Shown one piece after another: positions 1-5,117 of a DNA stretch of 5,914 nt. This stretch comes from an uncultured Ruaniaceae bacterium (GTDB taxonomy: Bacteria; Actinomycetota; Actinomycetes; Actinomycetales; Beutenbergiaceae): NCBI GenBank assembly GCA_947251855.1, contig CAMXUZ010000146.1:1-5914 (forward strand). Direction: 5' to 3'. Position numbers and translations under genes: made by a program. The first letter of the stretch is position 1, and each line of letters begins with the position of its first letter. A model generated the notes under the pieces. It saw nothing but the letters and a program-made list of their open reading frames with translations, was not told the origin of the DNA and did no database searches.

Positions 1-443
1 GAGAAGATCATCATCACCTGGCTCATGAGTTTCTGCGCCTGCGCGCCGGCGAACAGATCCCGAATCACCACCCGGGAGACGATCGTCGCGGCGCCGGCGA
101 ACATCCCTTGCAACAGCCGGGCAACCACGAGCCACCCGAGGTGCGGAGCGAGGGCGGCGAGCACGTTCGCCGCCGCGAAGCCGGTGAGGCCGGCGATCAT
201 CACAGGTTTGCGGCCGACGGCGTCGGAGAGCGGGCCGTGGAAGATGCTCATCACCGCGAACGCGACCATGTACGCGCTCGTGACTTGCTGCATCGCGGGC
301 GCGTCGACGGCGAATTCCCCGCCGATGACGCCGAATGCGGGAAACACCGTGTCGATCGCGAATGGACCGATCATCGCCAGGCCCGCCAGGACGAGCGTGA
401 TGAGGATTCCGGCTCGGTGGGGTTGCTGGATCTGCACACTCAC
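1..443 (-). CDS. Bcr/CflA-family MFS drug-efflux transporter, N-terminal part (partial)
   Basis: This is the first 147 codons of an inner-membrane proton-coupled multidrug antiporter of the major facilitator superfamily; the rest lies beyond base 1. Seen in the sequence: TM1 (about residues 11-30) leading into IDTVFPAF (30-37), the position of the IDTYLPA signature of Bcr/CflA proteins; TM2 (about 56-70); the MFS motif A loop GPLSDAVGRKP (70-80); TM3 (about 82-100); and VVARLLQGMFAGAATIVSR followed by VIRDLFAG (about 106-133), which is characteristic of the DHA1 Bcr/CflA subfamily. Family members are about 400 residues, so roughly one third is present. An in-frame TAA lies two codons upstream, so the start must be GTG at 443 or GTG at 437. 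Neither has a strong Shine-Dalgarno sequence. The subfamily call is strong; the exported substrate cannot be predicted. Confidence 0.88.
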   Translation of the reverse strand, partial: MSVQIQQPHRAGILITLVLAGLAMIGPFAIDTVFPAFGVIGGEFAVDAPAMQQVTSAYMVAFAVMSIFHGPLSDAVGRKPVMIAGLTGFAAANVLAALAPHLGWLVVARLLQGMFAGAATIVSRVVIRDLFAGAQAQKLMSQVMMIF

Positions 444-456
444 ATCTTACGGATGT
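442..456. promoter_or_regulatory. 15-bp inverted repeat over the MFS start codon (candidate operator)
   Basis: The sequence ACATC-TTACG-GATGT has perfect 5-base arms and a 5-base spacer. It covers the first two bases of the GTG start codon at 443 and the bases just upstream of it. Efflux pumps of this class are often controlled by a local repressor, so it could be an operator, or a small RNA hairpin masking the start. Short repeats of this size also arise by chance. No regulator gene is visible in the window. Confidence 0.25.
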
Positions 457-476
457 TTCACTATCTGCAACTTTAC

Positions 477-511
477 GTCTCGGGGCTGCCGCCTCGTGTC
501 CCCGACGAGAC
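477..511 (-). terminator. Weak hairpin after the yihY-like gene (possible terminator)
   Basis: GTCTCGGGG (477-485) can pair with CCCCGACGAGAC (500-511), leaving a 2-base bulge and a 14-base loop. The hairpin begins three bases after the stop codon of the YihY-family gene on the minus strand. It is not followed by a run of T, so it may be an attenuator or RNA-end-stabilising structure rather than a true intrinsic terminator. The MFS gene starts only 34 bases further on, so read-through is possible. Confidence 0.3.
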
Positions 512-513
512 AC

Positions 514-1521
514 TCAGGGCTCTTCGCGGTGCAGTTCTTGCGCGGCGGCGATATCGGAGCGTCGTTTCGCCTCGTCTTTACGTATCTTGGCATCGTCGCG
601 AACGGGCAGTTGGATCCGGCTTTCCGCAGGTACGCCGGCAAGCAGCTCCCGGGCGCGTTCGAGTTCGGCGTCTACTTCCGCGCCCAGGAGCAGAGCGAGG
701 TTGGTGATCCATAGCCAGAAAAGGAACACGATCACCCCGGCGAGTGCCCCATAGGTCTTCGTGTAGTTGGCGACGTTCGCGACGTAGAACCCGAAGCCGA
801 CCGAGGCGAGGATCCACACGATGATGGCGAAGGCCGCGCCCATGCTCAGCCACCGGAATTTCGGCTGTTTAACATTCGGGGTGGCGTAGTAGAGTGTTGC
901 GACGATGATCGTCACGAGCACGAGAGCCAGGGGCCATTTCGCTATGTTCCACGCAGTGATGACTGCGGAGCCCAGGCCGATCGCCTCGCCGATCGCCCGC
1001 GCAACTCCCCCGGATAGGAGCGCCATGAGGGCGACGATGACGATGAGGAGAAGAACGATGAGCGTGATGAGGAGCATCAGCGGTCGCAGTTTCCAGATCG
1101 GGCGGCCTTCCTCGATCCCGTAGATCCGGTTCATCGCGCGGCTGAAGGCAGTGACGTACCCGGAGGCCGACCACAGCGCGATGATCAAACCGGTGATGAG
1201 GGCGATGCCGGCCCCGGGTGCGGAGGAGAGGGTCTTAATCACCGGGAGCAGAGTTTGTGCGCCCGAAGAACCCAGCACGTCCTTCAGGATCGGCTCGATT
1301 GCGGCGACGGTCCTGTCTTCTTGGCCGATCACTCCAAGGAGTGAGAATACCGCCAGGAGGGCGGGGAAGATCGCGAGGACCGCAAAATACGTCAATCCCG
1401 CCGCAAGGTCGATGCAGTGATCAGTGAGGAACTCTCGGATCGCTCGCCCGGCGATGTACTTCCAGCCCGAGGCGGGCACTTTCGCTGGGGAACCTGGTGC
1501 GCGGGACCGCTTCCTGGCCAT
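514..1521 (-). CDS. YihY/virulence factor BrkB family membrane protein
   Basis: This is a 335-residue polytopic membrane protein of the YihY/BrkB family (once misnamed ribonuclease BN), whose biochemical role is still unclear. Family hallmarks visible: DLAAGLTYFAVLAIFPALLAVFSLLG (about 38-63), ALWSASGYVTAFSRAMNRIYG (115-135), YYATPN (211-216), and YTKTYGALAGVIVFLFWLWITNLALLLGAEVDAELERAR (253-291). About six membrane segments lie near residues 44-64, 104-124, 148-170, 192-212, 228-248 and 259-281. The charged C-terminal tail (about 285-335) is probably cytoplasmic. ATG at 1521 is chosen because AGGAGG at 1530-1535 lies 8 bases upstream and its A is shared with the TGA stop of the preceding gene. 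A TTG at 1524 would add one residue but sits too close to that site. It is the last gene of a three-gene overlapping operon. Confidence 0.93.
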   Translation of the reverse strand: MARKRSRAPGSPAKVPASGWKYIAGRAIREFLTDHCIDLAAGLTYFAVLAIFPALLAVFSLLGVIGQEDRTVAAIEPILKDVLGSSGAQTLLPVIKTLSSAPGAGIALITGLIIALWSASGYVTAFSRAMNRIYGIEEGRPIWKLRPLMLLITLIVLLLIVIVALMALLSGGVARAIGEAIGLGSAVITAWNIAKWPLALVLVTIIVATLYYATPNVKQPKFRWLSMGAAFAIIVWILASVGFGFYVANVANYTKTYGALAGVIVFLFWLWITNLALLLGAEVDAELERARELLAGVPAESRIQLPVRDDAKIRKDEAKRRSDIAAAQELHREEP

Positions 1522-1781
1522 CAATGCCGCCTCCTGCTCGAGAACATGAGGGCAACGCCGGTGAGGAACCCGAGCGCAAGACCGGCGACGGCCAGCCCCT
1601 CTGGACTCGCCACCCGCTGGAGGCGTTTCTTCGCCTGCTGCGCGGGCAAGTCGAGCCGGCTTCGCAGAGCGGCCACGGTACGGCCGAGTTCTTCCCGGTG
1701 CTCGGCGATCTCCGCCTCGACTTCCCCCGGCGCGCGGGGCTCATCAGCGGAAGTATCCGGGTTCTGCTTATGTGCGCTCAT
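1521..1781 (-). CDS. DUF3618 domain-containing protein
   Basis: This small 86-residue protein matches the actinobacterial DUF3618 pattern: an acidic, polar N-terminus (1-20), an amphipathic helix EAEIAEHREELGRTVAALRSRLD (about 22-44) with the family's characteristic spacing, a basic patch (QQAKKRLQR, 48-56), and one C-terminal transmembrane helix LAVAGLALGFLTGVALMF (63-80) followed by SRRRH. This suggests a single-pass membrane protein with the helical part on the cytoplasmic side. Its function is unknown. The start ATG at 1781 lies inside the 3' end of the upstream holin-like gene (14-base overlap), with GAAGGAG at 1792-1798 ten bases upstream. Its stop TGA shares a base with the ATG of the YihY gene. 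Both junctions suggest translational coupling and a fixed ratio of the three products. Confidence 0.85.
   Translation of the reverse strand: MSAHKQNPDTSADEPRAPGEVEAEIAEHREELGRTVAALRSRLDLPAQQAKKRLQRVASPEGLAVAGLALGFLTGVALMFSSRRRH
1530..1535 (-). promoter_or_regulatory. Ribosome binding site deciding the YihY start
   Basis: AGGAGG on the minus strand sits 8 bases before ATG at 1521 but only 5 before TTG at 1524. The spacing favours the ATG. The site lies inside the end of the DUF3618 reading frame, consistent with coupled translation. Confidence 0.65.
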
Positions 1782-2184
1782 GGGTGCCGCGCTCCTTCAC
1801 CTCGGTCACGTCCTGTTTCAAACTGTCCAGGGTTCGGCGCGGAGCGAAGGAGCCGGCGGCCTTCACCTTCGATTTGGCGAAGAGGGCCGAGGTACCCGCG
1901 ATGGCGAGCACGACAGCCGCTACGATGAGCGCCGCGAGCCAGAGGGGCAGCGCTAACGACAATGCCGCGATGGCCGCCGTGAGAAGCCCCGCGAATCCGA
2001 ACAAGGCGAGCACTCCGCTCGCTCCGAACATACCGACGCCCAGACCCGCGCTAGTGGATTTACTCCGTAGTTCTGCCTGCGCCAGGCGGATCTCATCGCG
2101 CACCAATTCCGCCGTCTGCTCACTTAGCCGGGCGAGCAATTGGCTCGTGGAAAGACTCTCGGGCACTTGCTGCGATCGATTCAT
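1768..2184 (-). CDS. Phage_holin_3_6 (DUF1469, YqjE-like) family membrane protein
   Basis: This 138-residue protein has the architecture of the Phage_holin_3_6/DUF1469 family: an N-terminal amphipathic helix SLSTSQLLARLSEQTAELVRDEIRLAQAELRSK (about 10-42) with the conserved LVRDEIRLAQAEL pattern, two transmembrane helices (about 46-72 and 77-103), and a basic, charged C-terminal tail (104-138, including the SLKQDVTEVKER helix). Despite the family name, homologues are chromosomal in many Actinobacteria and Proteobacteria and usually sit beside DUF3618 or YqjD-like genes. Nothing phage-like is nearby. ATG at 2184 is supported by GAGGGAG at 2191-2197 with 6-base spacing. It is the first gene of the three-gene operon, about 40 bases downstream of a good promoter. 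Function is unknown; a role in membrane or envelope homeostasis is only inferred. Confidence 0.87.
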   Translation of the reverse strand: MNRSQQVPESLSTSQLLARLSEQTAELVRDEIRLAQAELRSKSTSAGLGVGMFGASGVLALFGFAGLLTAAIAALSLALPLWLAALIVAAVVLAIAGTSALFAKSKVKAAGSFAPRRTLDSLKQDVTEVKERGTHERT

Positions 2185-2225
2185 GATCTACTCCCTCATC
2201 GGGTGGAACCCGGCGTGATCACGTC

Positions 2226-2254
2226 AGAGTAGAGCGAGCTTCTGCCGGTGGCAA
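2226..2254 (-). promoter_or_regulatory. Sigma-70-like promoter for the holin-like/DUF3618/YihY operon
   Basis: On the minus strand, TTGCCA (2254-2249) is separated by exactly 17 bases from TACTCT (2231-2226). The -35 box matches 5 of 6 consensus bases. The -10 box keeps the three most important positions (T, A and final T). Transcription would start near 2219, giving a leader of about 35 bases that contains the GAGGGAG ribosome binding site. No competing promoter on this strand looked better by eye. Confidence 0.55.
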
Positions 2255-2272
2255 CGGGGTAGCCATTTGAAT

Positions 2273-2287
2273 GACAACCTGATTGTC
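2273..2287. promoter_or_regulatory. 15-bp inverted repeat in the divergent intergenic region (candidate operator)
   Basis: GACAA-CCTGA-TTGTC has perfect 5-base arms and a 5-base spacer. It lies 18 bases upstream of the -35 box of the leftward operon and about 50 bases upstream of the DUF4235 start, so a bound regulator could control both directions. The spacer hexamer CCTGAT (2278-2283) recurs at 2291-2296, thirteen bases on. The regulator is unknown. Confidence 0.35.
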
Positions 2288-2339
2288 TGGCCTGATCCTG
2301 CGGGCCGAGGAGCGCCGCTGACAGGTAGGGAGAAGAGCC

Positions 2340-2603
2340 ATGAGCGATAAGTTGTGGACCTTGGGAACGGCCGGCGCGGCTGCCCTTGGGGTAGCGATTG
2401 CGAACAAGGCGAGCAAAGGGGTGTGGAAGAAGGCCACCGGTGGTTCGGTGGCGGACGACCCGCAGGACCCGGCGACGGGCTGGGGGAAGGCGGTCGCGTA
2501 CGCGATGCTCTCCGGCGCGCTGGTGCAAGTCGTGCGGATGGTGATCACCCGGCAGGCAACGCGCACATATATCAACGCTACCGGCCACCGGCCGGATGAG
2601 TGA
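2340..2603 (+). CDS. DUF4235 domain-containing membrane protein
   Basis: This 87-residue protein fits the DUF4235 pattern of Actinobacteria: a hydrophobic N-terminal helix (about 5-22, TLGTAGAAALGVAIANKA) followed by a basic KGVWKKATG stretch, a short acidic/proline linker (DDPQDPAT, 39-46), then a second helix WGKAVAYAMLSGALVQVVRMVITRQATRTYINATG (48-82), where the G.A..G.....V...V.R.A.R....TG spacing is typical of the family, and a short charged C-terminus. Function is unknown; two membrane-embedded helices are likely. ATG at 2340 has AGGGAG at 2327-2332, 7 bases upstream. It is divergent from the holin-like/DUF3618/YihY operon and convergent with tRNA-Asn, which begins 13 bases after its stop. 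It is the only clear plus-strand gene here. No convincing promoter for it was found by eye. Confidence 0.82.
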   Translation: MSDKLWTLGTAGAAALGVAIANKASKGVWKKATGGSVADDPQDPATGWGKAVAYAMLSGALVQVVRMVITRQATRTYINATGHRPDE

Positions 2604-2615
2604 GGGGGCTGTGGG

Positions 2616-2687
2616 CTCCCCCGGTTGGACTCGAACCAACAACCGCCCGATTAACAGTCGGGTGCTCTGCCATTGAGCTACGGGGGA
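2616..2687 (-). tRNA. tRNA-Asn (anticodon GTT)
   Basis: A complete 72-base cloverleaf can be drawn on the minus strand. The acceptor stem pairs TCCCCCG (2687-2681) with CGGGGGA (2623-2617), with discriminator G at 2616. The D arm is GCTC/GAGC. The anticodon arm CCCGA/TCGGG is perfect, with loop CTGTTAA, so the anticodon is GTT (bases 2653-2655). The variable loop has 5 bases. The T arm is GTTGG-TTCGAGT-CCAAC. The 3' CCA is not encoded. A TATGAT -10 box lies 12 bases upstream of the 5' end. Confidence 0.97.
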
Positions 2688-2699
2688 ATGACCTCTGCA

Positions 2700-2705
2700 A
2701 TCATA
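2700..2705 (-). promoter_or_regulatory. -10 box of the tRNA-Asn promoter
   Basis: TATGAT on the minus strand (5 of 6 matches to TATAAT) would place the transcription start near 2693, about 6 bases before the mature tRNA 5' end, which is normal for a tRNA leader. The -35 region at 17-18 bases (TTTCCC or TTTTCC) is a poor match and falls inside the hairpin at 2715-2739. Confidence 0.55.
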
Positions 2706-2714
2706 CACAGAACT

Positions 2715-2739
2715 CCGCCGATGGGAAAAACCTCGGCGG
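2715..2739 (-). terminator. Hairpin between the unknown 160-aa gene and tRNA-Asn (probable terminator)
   Basis: CCGCCGA (2715-2721) and TCGGCGG (2733-2739) form a perfect 7-bp GC-rich stem, extendable by two G-C pairs past a one-base bulge, around an A-rich loop (T-rich on the minus strand). It lies about 30 bases after the stop codon of the 160-residue gene. The tract after it on the minus strand is only moderately T-rich, so termination strength is uncertain. It may separate the mRNA from the tRNA transcript. Confidence 0.45.
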
Positions 2740-2768
2740 TGGGTAACATCACACCGCGAGATGTGACC

Positions 2769-3251
2769 TTAGATTCCGACGAACTCCCACAATTTTTGCT
2801 CCAGCTCCGCGATCTGATTCTCCAGGTCAGGGGTGGACTGGAGGGCGGTATCGGAACTGATCTGAGAGATGAGTTCTCCGGTGGGGGTACGCCGCAGCGC
2901 GCCGCGTAGTTCCCCGCCGGGAACCGGGAGGGTCTCGGAGTAGACGACGGAGGCATCCACTCGTTCTTTGAAGATGCGCGGGAAGGTGATCGGGGATTCA
3001 TCCACGGTCTTCAACCGGGTCGGGCGGGATCCGTCGACCCACGTGACGGTCATGATGTGCCGTTCGCCGTCCCACTCGCCGGTGGCGACCTCATGCCAGG
3101 GCCGCTCGACCTTCACCTCTCCCCCGGGCTCGACGATCGCGAAGGCGGTCGCGGTGATGAGGACCCACGAGTCATCACTGAGGAGTTCCTCCGCGAGCAG
3201 TTTCCCTCGGACGGCCCTGCGGACGGGGCGGGGCGCCTTGTTTCGTGCCAT
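2769..3251 (-). CDS. Conserved-looking actinobacterial protein of unknown function, 160 aa
   Basis: I do not recognise a named domain. The 160-residue product has a very basic N-terminus (MARNKAPRPVRRAVRGK), then a probably beta-rich middle: WVLITATAFAIVEPGGEVKVERPWHEVATGEWDGERHIMTVTWVDGSRPTRLKTV (29-83). In that stretch a PWHEV...W.......VTWVDG pattern recalls small PH-like actinobacterial proteins. It continues with FPRIFKERVDASVVYSETLPVPGGELRGALRRTPTGEL (90-127) and ends in a short coiled-coil-like helix DLENQIAELEQKLWEFV (142-158). There is no signal peptide and no membrane segment, so it is likely cytoplasmic. Codon use matches its neighbours. ATG at 3251 has no Shine-Dalgarno sequence, but a TAGAAT box sits 7 bases upstream, so the mRNA is probably leaderless. 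The gene lies 32 bases after the sugar permease gene. The reading frame is secure; the function is unknown. Confidence 0.85.
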   Translation of the reverse strand: MARNKAPRPVRRAVRGKLLAEELLSDDSWVLITATAFAIVEPGGEVKVERPWHEVATGEWDGERHIMTVTWVDGSRPTRLKTVDESPITFPRIFKERVDASVVYSETLPVPGGELRGALRRTPTGELISQISSDTALQSTPDLENQIAELEQKLWEFVGI

Positions 3252-3258
3252 GCCGATA

Positions 3259-3264
3259 ATTCTA
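3259..3264 (-). promoter_or_regulatory. -10 box suggesting a leaderless transcript
   Basis: TAGAAT (5 of 6 to TATAAT) on the minus strand ends 7 bases before ATG at 3251, placing the predicted transcription start at or one base before the start codon. No purine-rich ribosome binding site is present. The -35 region is not recognisable. A small GGCCG-GTGC-TGGCC hairpin (3265-3278) directly abuts the box upstream and could be the 3' end of the ABC operon transcript. Confidence 0.5.
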
Positions 3265-3283
3265 GGCCAGCACCGGCCCGCAG

Positions 3284-4150
3284 TTACTTCACGCTGCCGG
3301 CGGTCAGGCCACCGACGAGGCGCTTCTCGATGAGCATGAACAGGATAATGACCGGCACGATCGCCACGATCGAGACCCCGAACACGTAATGCCACGAAGT
3401 TTCGTACTGGCCGACGAACTTCGTCAGCGCAACCGACATCGGCTGGTTGCCCGCGGTCTGCATGATGACCAGGGAGGCGGCGAACTCGTTCCAGGCGGCG
3501 ACGAACGCGAAGATGATCGCCGTGACCACGCCGGGCCACACGAGCGGTAGGTTCACTTTGAACAGCACCTGCAGCCGGCCCGCGCCATCGAGTTGGGCAG
3601 CCTCGTCGACTTCGGCGGGGATGCCTGCGAAGAAGCTGTGCATGATCCACGTGGCGAACGAGAGGTTGAACGCCGCGTTCACCAGGATCATCGCCGCCCA
3701 GGTGTCGATGATCCCGAAGGCGATGAACTCCCGGAACAGCCCGGAGGTGAGCACTGCGGGCTGGAGCATCTGGGTGACGATGACGAGGAAGAGGAACACC
3801 ATCCGCCCAGGGAAGCGGAACCGCGCGGTGTAATACGCCGCAGGTAGCGAAACCAGCACGACGAGCAGCGTCGCTCCGCTCGCGATGATGATCGTGGAGA
3901 TGAGGTTCTGCAGCAGCGGCGTTTCCGGGGTCGACCACATCGTGAGGTAGTTTTCCCAGTGCCACTCCTGTGGGAGGAACGTCGGGCTGACCGACCGGAT
4001 CTGCGCCTTGGTTTTCACCGATCCGAAGAACATGATCGTGTACGGGGCGATGAACACCGCGAGCACGATGAAACCCGCGAGCATGCGCAAGCCGACCCGG
4101 CCCGCGGAAACCCGGTCTTCGGTATAGCGCCGGCGCGCGATCGCGGTCAT
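3284..4150 (-). CDS. Carbohydrate ABC transporter permease, MalG/UgpE type
   Basis: This 288-residue inner-membrane permease forms a heterodimer with the product of the preceding gene to carry a sugar across the membrane. Six membrane segments are visible (about 22-43, 83-104, 117-136, 148-168, 208-228 and 256-274). The EAA loop that docks the ATPase is intact: VDEAAQLDGAGRLQVLFKVNLP (181-202), with E183, A184, A185, G189 and L201-P202 in the expected positions. The C-terminus EKRLVGGLTAGSVK is the classic end of MalG-like permeases. Length is normal for the family. ATG at 4150 overlaps the stop of the upstream permease gene (ATGA, 4 bases) and has AAGAGG at 4158-4163 with 7-base spacing. It is the last ABC gene in the window; no ATPase gene follows, and the next gene has its own predicted promoter. 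The substrate cannot be specified. Confidence 0.95.
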   Translation of the reverse strand: MTAIARRRYTEDRVSAGRVGLRMLAGFIVLAVFIAPYTIMFFGSVKTKAQIRSVSPTFLPQEWHWENYLTMWSTPETPLLQNLISTIIIASGATLLVVLVSLPAAYYTARFRFPGRMVFLFLVIVTQMLQPAVLTSGLFREFIAFGIIDTWAAMILVNAAFNLSFATWIMHSFFAGIPAEVDEAAQLDGAGRLQVLFKVNLPLVWPGVVTAIIFAFVAAWNEFAASLVIMQTAGNQPMSVALTKFVGQYETSWHYVFGVSIVAIVPVIILFMLIEKRLVGGLTAGSVK

Positions 4151-5082
4151 GCGTCGACCTCTTGCATCGGTTTGACGACCTTGACGTAGATGGCGACGAT
4201 GCCAATGACGATGAGGAAGCCGACGACGGAAAGGGCGCTGGCGACGTCGAGCTTGTGTTGGTTCTGGATGTATTTGAAGATCATCGTGATGATCGTGTCC
4301 GCGTCGTAGCCGGGGATGGAGCCGGTCATCACCTTGAGGATCGGAAGGTTGTTGAACACGTTGATGATGTTGATGAGCACCGCAACCGCGATCGCGGGGC
4401 GAAGCATCGGCAGGATGATCTGCCAGTACCGGCGCGGGGGGCTCGCCCCGTCCATGTCCGCAGCTTCGAGGACGTCTTTGGGTACCGCCTGCAACCCGGC
4501 GAGCACCGTGTAGGTGGTGAACGGCAGGGAGACGAAGATGGCGATGACGATCGACCACGCGAAAGCGGTCGAGGCGTTCCGGGTCCACCCGTAACCTTCC
4601 GGTGTGGAGATGAAGCCGAGGTCCACGAGTGCCTTGTTGATCACCCCGAAATAGGGTTCCAGCCCGTAGTAGAACACCATTGTCGTCATGACGACGGAGG
4701 CGGCCCAGGGGATGATCACCACCATCCGCACTAGCTTCCGCCCGGGGAACGCCTTGTTGAGGATCTGGGCGAGAGCGAGGGAGATGATCACAGTGAAGAA
4801 CACGACCGCGACGACCCACCAGATGGTGCGGAAGAAGATCGGCCAGAAATAGGCGAAGCCGAACACCTCGGCGTAGTTCGCCATCCCCACTCCCCCGCGG
4901 TCGACCCCGCTCTGGGAGATATCGCGCGTGGAGTTGTAGAACATCACCGCGGCGGGGAACAGCACCACCCCGAAGATGAGCACCAGGGAGGGTGCGATCC
5001 ACGGCAGGGCCATCAGGGTGTCTTTCACCCTGGGGCGGGGGCGATCTTGTACCGCCCCCGCCACGGGAGTCTTGTTGCTCAT
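4147..5082 (-). CDS. Carbohydrate ABC transporter permease, MalF/UgpA type
   Basis: This 311-residue permease is the partner of the MalG-type subunit encoded immediately downstream. Seen: a cytoplasmic basic N-terminus, TM1 LPWIAPSLVLIFGVVLFPAAVMFYNS (about 27-51), the NYAEVFG motif after it (69-75), further membrane segments near 84-106, 119-138, 172-196, 228-248 and 285-304, and the EAA loop DVLEAADMDGASPPRRYWQIILP (203-225) with E206, A207, A208, G212 and L224-P225 intact. ATG at 5082 is preferred because GAGAAG at 5092-5097 is 9 bases upstream. ATG at 5088 would add Met-His but leaves only 3 bases. It follows the binding-protein gene by 35 bases and overlaps the next permease by 4. It is a typical CUT1-family subunit; the sugar transported is not determinable. 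Confidence 0.94.
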   Translation of the reverse strand: MSNKTPVAGAVQDRPRPRVKDTLMALPWIAPSLVLIFGVVLFPAAVMFYNSTRDISQSGVDRGGVGMANYAEVFGFAYFWPIFFRTIWWVVAVVFFTVIISLALAQILNKAFPGRKLVRMVVIIPWAASVVMTTMVFYYGLEPYFGVINKALVDLGFISTPEGYGWTRNASTAFAWSIVIAIFVSLPFTTYTVLAGLQAVPKDVLEAADMDGASPPRRYWQIILPMLRPAIAVAVLINIINVFNNLPILKVMTGSIPGYDADTIITMIFKYIQNQHKLDVASALSVVGFLIVIGIVAIYVKVVKPMQEVDA

Positions 5083-5117
5083 GTGCATTTACTTCTCAGC
5101 GGCGGGGTACCCGTTTC

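Noticed and set aside
25..714. Long plus-strand open frames across the MFS and YihY region.
   Set aside because: They are antisense to genes with clear family motifs and encode low-complexity Ala/Arg/Pro-rich translations with no ribosome binding site; they are expected by chance in high-G+C DNA.
1768..2184. Prophage remnant, suggested by the Phage_holin name.
   Set aside because: No endolysin, integrase, capsid or tail gene is nearby, and DUF1469 proteins are ordinary chromosomal membrane proteins in Actinobacteria.
2238..2261. SigB-like plus-strand promoter (GCTT then GGGTA) for DUF4235.
   Set aside because: Only the GGGTA half fits; the -35 part is a poor match, and the same bases serve as the -35 region of the opposite promoter.
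2616..2687. tRNA-Asn as an integration (att) site for a mobile element.
   Set aside because: No integrase and no second copy of the tRNA 3' end was seen in the window.
2769..4205. A 478-codon minus-strand frame joining the 160-residue protein to a frame inside the permease gene, as if a fusion.
   Set aside because: The upstream part is an Arg/His-rich off-frame reading of the MalG-type permease; only codons from ATG 3251 look like a protein.
4162..4734. Plus-strand frame encoding a very Asp/Glu/His-rich 190-residue protein.
   Set aside because: It is the mirror of the MalF-type permease gene; the acidic composition is the reverse complement of hydrophobic codons (ATC/GTC to GAT/GAC), not a real acidic protein.
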